Source: Membranipora membranacea (Eukaryota; Bryozoa; Gymnolaemata; Cheilostomatida; Membraniporidae). From it: 64,000 nt of DNA. The stretch spans positions 21,015,387 through 21,079,386 of the forward strand of contig OU612069.1 in assembly GCA_914767715.1 (NCBI GenBank), in the 5' to 3' direction. The position numbers and the translations under genes were made by a program. The notes below the pieces were generated by a model. That model saw only the letters and a list, made by a program, of their open reading frames with translations, did not search any database and was not told the origin of the DNA. Shown here in pieces: positions 60,001 through 64,000 of the stretch (the first letter of the stretch is position 1; each line of letters begins with the position of its first letter).

Positions 60001-63000
60001 ATTTGTCCTCGACCTTTGTGTTCATAGGCTCAGTACACGCTTATTATGAGGCAGGGAGACCCCAGGCTACACTCTATAAATGTTAATGTCACAGATGCTA
60101 ATGGTAACGATATTCCTACTAGTGTAGACTGGGAGGATGGTACAAGTCAGGGGACAGGTACCTTCATACCCACTGTTACAGGAAGTCACATGGTAAGAAC
60201 ATAAGTAATAATCAGCTTCATTATCCCTCATTCTTTAGTCTAGCATTTTGATGACAGATAACCTGTCACCATTATCCCTCAAGTAAAGAAATAACCTCAC
60301 ACAATGCCCCAGCTGCTTATAGTGGCATTGATTGATTGAACACAGCCCCATCACTGGTTGTGATAGTTTTTATTGGTTAATTCACAATCACAAGTGTTTC
60401 CACTGCAGCTAAACTAGAAGTTACCATGTATGAATCAACTTATTGAGGTACTTTTCAATCTTAGTTTGAAAATACAAGAGTTGTGTTCTCACTGATGATT
60501 TTTTGAGTGAGTGGATGACTCCCACAAAATAAATTCTTTACATTATTAGCATGTTATTCTGCTAAGAATCCCGGGAGAGGCAAGGTCAGAATGCCAGGTG
60601 GGAGTTTTGTGGGACACTGTAAAGTTATTATATGATTTGATAGCTGAGAGTAGACTGTGATGGAGAGATGATCAGAGGAAGCCCTATCACATTTAATGTT
60701 GGGGTGAGCGGGAAGCAGACTATATCAGTACTTAAGAGAGATCAGGGAATCGTCGGAGAGGAGAGCAAATTTGAGGTAAGGCATGTATAATCTTGGTTCT
60801 CAAACCTTCAATTGTGCTAGGTAGAGAGATATTATGCTTAACTTTACATATGTTTGGTTTGGGTATTTCTTATCGCAGGCTTATCAAAAGCAGTTGTCTC
60901 TTTACTTAGTATGACCAGACAAGTAACTTGCTCACTACTTTCTCAAGGTTATATATTCAATTTCTGAGGTTATCCATCATGAGCCAAGACAGGAGGAGCA
61001 ACTCCAAATGCCACCAGATACACTTAACTTAATAAATCAGATATTTAGTCAGCATATTTAAATGATAAGTTTCTGTCAAATAAGAAGATACTCAGCCATG
61101 TTTTTTCATGAATTATAGAAAGAAATATGATGTAATCGCCATTAATTGAGTACTGGGACATGAATATATTAATATTACAATATCTCTGTATATATGTAGG
61201 TTATTACTGATGGTGACAGTATTAATGAAGTACAGCTCATATGTAGATCACCTACAGGAGAAAATAAACAAGTCAATCTCAGTAAAAGTTCCTCAAGTAA
61301 CTCACTCAGAAATATGTTTATACCAGACCAAGTCGGTGAGTGAAATTTATGAATGAAATAAAATCTGTGTCCACCTTAAAAAATATGGAATATATCAATG
61401 TAAATCACAGAATTACATCTCATTTGTCATTGTTGTTCCCAATTGACATATATACATCACTAGACGGACATCACTAGGCGGACTTCACTAGGCGGTCATC
61501 ACTAGACGGACATCGCTAGACAGACACCACTAGACTTACATTGATACATAGATGCCACCTAGCCTAGCCCCACTTAAGGGCCTGCTATACAGGCCGATGT
61601 TTGGCATCTATTAGCATCGACATAGGCTACGATGGGATCAACCTGCGCTCAACGATGTGCATCGTATGCATCTATAGGCAACAACGGTCTGTTGGTGTTT
61701 CAGTCGACTTAGTCGGTCGATCCTCTCTTTTCATTGGCTGATGGGTTTATAGCAGTAACGCCCAAAAAGTATATGGACTATTATTGTCTGTGATTGGTTA
61801 ATAATGAGTCATGATTGTTAAATGGCCTTACTGGGATATATAATCAGTCGACCACAACGTTGGCTGCATCTGTACGTGTAGCACATGTTACGGTATTAGC
61901 ATCGAGCACAGGTTGTTTGTAAGATGCAAAACATCGGCCCATGTAGCATGGCCATTACTTCACCAGACGGAACAAACCCAAAGCATAATTGTAGAGACAA
62001 CTAAGTTTCTTTTTATATGGAACAGGACCCATTTTCAGGTTTATAATTGTTCCAGGCAGTCATTTTATTTTTGCAATTTGCCCGTTTGTAAGGGTCCAGG
62101 AAGGTTTGAATGAATGATTCCGTCAGGCCAATACAATACCCCTGACCCATTGTGTTTTTTGGTTTGTAGTTGATACAACATCAGCAGGGCATGCAGAGTT
62201 TCAGTGTGTGATCACATCTAATGGTAGAGTCGTTCCCTCTACTATACATCCAGACGGTAAGTCTGCCTTCATTAGCTGAACATGTACATGAGTGTCAACT
62301 TCTCATTAGATGGTCGCTTACAACTAATTGACATGGTATATTCGCGTTTCATTTTTACAAGAAACAGATTTGATTTGTAACTTTACTTGTTTAGGAGATG
62401 GACATTACTCAGTGACCTTCATCCCAACAGGACCAGGTGTTCATCTTATAAGACCCATGTATGGAGGACGTGATGTCAGAGGTAAGATTAGAGGAAATTT
62501 CTATACTTCTTCTTTTTATTATTTCACCTCCCATAGCGTTAATAGAAACAACATGAGGCTACCATTGAGCAAAGGATGCTCAGAGAAGGTAACCACTGAT
62601 CTCTGCCGTTTTTATCACCAATGATCTGATATGCTAAGTAGACATCAAACGATCGATTGTATTAATCAGGAATAGAAATCTTTGTAATTGTCGCAAAGTA
62701 GTACACTGTTTCTCAACATAGAACTCATTGAAGAACTTTGAATTTATAGATACTATGAGATCAAGGTAAGAGCATCTTCAGGCAATATTAGCATGATGAT
62801 ACAATAAATATGAGCGGCAATCCTAGTCTTCCTATCAGCTTTCATAGTGGTGGTTTTAACAAGTTCTATGTGGACATTCTGATTGATGAAATGTTCCAAA
62901 CCTGCTATGCTAAATTTGTGCATACTCTCTATGGTATAAGTTGTGGATGTTCAGTTGAAGCTCATTGTATGAGAGGTGTTGGTGGGTTTAAGCACGGTTA

Positions 63001-63743
63001 AGGGACATAGCAAGGCTAAGAGCATGATCTGATTGGACAGCATGACTGAACTGTACATATTCTTTTACACTGAAAGTGAAATACCAGTTCAAAAAAGCTT
63101 TTGATTGATGCTTACAGTATCTCTCTATCAAGTTGGTCATAGAATTATATCTCCAAATAACTAAATTCTGAAAGGAATTAGCCTGGCAACCCTGGCTAGT
63201 CCTGACCATAAATAATCTCACTATGTCTGAGTTTCATGCTATTGCTTGTCGTAGGATGTTTCTAAGGCGCTGACTCATATTTTGTATTTACAGATGAGCC
63301 GTATAAGGTGGAGATAGCTGACAGTAATCTGGTGAACACTTCAGGTGTAGGGTTAATTAGAGCTAAGATTAATAAAACAGCCACATTTACTGTAGATGTA
63401 GATAAGGCGGGAGCTGGACAGGCTACTGTCGATATTACCGGTTAGTCATAAACGCTTCTCTCTGTCATTTATAGCTGATTTTGGACATTTTCTATGTCAG
63501 ATGCTTGGAGTCTTAGGCCTTCACAGATTGTGAATCAGAATGTTGTTACAAGGAGCCAGATAGATCGCCGCATGTTTCCAATATACCTGCGACATCTCAA
63601 TGTATTATGTAAAGCTTATTTATGTTGTCATTGAATAAGATTCTCATCATATTTTCCAGACTCCAGTGGAGGTATTGTACCTTGTAATGTAAGACAAGTA
63701 TCTGATCGTGTGTATCAAGCTGAATATATACCAGTTATACTCG
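54038..63743 (+). CDS. Filamin with three CH domains, 5' part, 16 exons seen
   Basis: Exons: 54038-54179, 54579-54746, 55980-56068 (or 56072), about 56282-56369, 56612-56677, 57233-57339, 58053-58162, 58324-58429, 59447-59637, 60028-60192, 60644-60775, 61200-61335, 62170-62256, 62395-62481, 63294-63440, 63660-63743; the gene runs off the window. CH1 (exons 1-3): DKWVKIQENTFTNWVNQQL, FSNGVKLCALV, KIVNIGAEDIVNG, LILGLIWQYI. CH2 (exons 4-7): LMLAWLQAVIP, NFNKNWNDGKAL, ALIDYCEPGL, AMRLAQERLGVP, MTYLSYF. CH3 (exons 7-9): SEWRDGTTVCVLVRSV, IGIQPILSAEEM, HLAVMAYAARF. Immunoglobulin-like filamin repeats follow from about 59600 (DITPGSK, GEMIRGSPITF, GHYSVTFIPTGPGVH, VDKAGAGQATVDITG). CH1-CH2 is the actin-binding module; filamins crosslink F-actin. 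Three CH domains is the known plan of Drosophila jitterbug and C. elegans FLN-2, so this is probably that subtype. Start: ATG 54038, or 54044 two codons later. All phases agree except at the exon 3/4 junction, which needs the 56072 end or a microexon. Confidence 0.93.
57491..57982. mobile_element. MITE with 8-bp direct repeats in filamin intron 6
   Basis: Ends TAGCCTGGGYAGGCT are inverted over about 50 bases (57500-57545 against 57928-57974). GTTATATA flanks both sides (57491-57498 and 57975-57982), a candidate 8-bp target-site duplication as made by hAT-type transposases. The interior is AT-rich and non-coding. Confidence 0.7.
59650..59769. repeat. MITE-like hairpin, family B copy 3
   Basis: GCTCAAACT ... 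GATGGTAGGATCATTTC, inverted as GAAATGCCACTACCATC ... AGTTTGAGC. Same family as 1766-1860 and 7430-7515. It begins about a dozen bases after the filamin exon 9 donor, which is why the frame stays open past the real exon end. Confidence 0.65.
61453..61536. repeat. Tandem repeat, 14 bp x 6
   Basis: Six units of GACATCACTAGACG with one to four changes each. It lies in filamin intron 12. Confidence 0.85.
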
Positions 63744-64000
63744 GTAAGTGCTTCACTGGTAAATACTCTTCATCGATATTTACATTATCGCTTAGTTTGC
63801 ATTTGGTGTTAGGAGAGACTGTACTACTGTAAATTTGTGCCTATAGGTGCTTATACTTATAGCTGAGACCAAACATGTTCTAGGTGCTGTACATGGGTAG
63901 GTGATCAAGCACTTACCCTCTTACCCTTGTTCCCCCAAATCCCTTTAGTTCTCAGTAGTGACTGTGGCATATTTGAATGTACTGTGATGTGGTGTGCTGC

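Overview
This is a stretch of nuclear genome from an animal, almost certainly an invertebrate. The evidence is GT-AG introns of about 100 to 3,000 bp, AT-rich non-coding DNA, a CD36-family receptor, a filamin with three calponin-homology (CH) domains (a layout known from invertebrate jitterbug/FLN-2 proteins), a tRNA-derived SINE, a LINE and many small inverted-repeat elements. Nothing visible fixes the phylum. Single-exon reading frames are short, so genes were rebuilt exon by exon from protein-family signatures and phase-consistent splice sites.

Layout. (1) 1141-15062, minus strand: a complete 11-exon CD36/SCARB-type scavenger receptor gene of 479 codons plus stop. Its introns hold a SINE, several MITE-like hairpins and two tandem repeats. 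(2) 15-30 kb: a gene-poor, transposon-rich region. It contains a pair of about 430-bp direct repeats, a broken hAT-like gene (21677-22786) and a degraded LINE on the minus strand (about 23230-28080). The LINE ORF1 starts with a ribonuclease H1-type hybrid-binding domain. (3) 30232-36698, plus strand: a 7-exon gene. Its first exon encodes a retrotransposon gag-like domain that can splice in frame to a TPR-repeat region and a C-terminal beta-propeller. One frame slip lies in an A7 run. (4) 37995-52578: a 14.6-kb near-perfect palindrome made of two 7.3-kb copies of a non-coding TIR element, head to head and flanked by an 11-bp direct repeat. This is the most unusual object in the window. (5) 54038-63743 and beyond, plus strand: the 5' part of a three-CH-domain filamin gene, 16 exons visible, cut by the window end.

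The three host genes look functionally unrelated: a membrane lipid/lipoprotein-type receptor, a TPR/propeller scaffold and an actin crosslinker. The mobile DNA ties the window together. One SINE family sits both in a CD36 intron and in both arms of the palindrome. One MITE family sits both in CD36 introns and beside a filamin splice donor. A hairpin in CD36 intron 1 shares sequence with hairpins inside the palindrome. All identities come from reading motifs by eye; no database search was possible.
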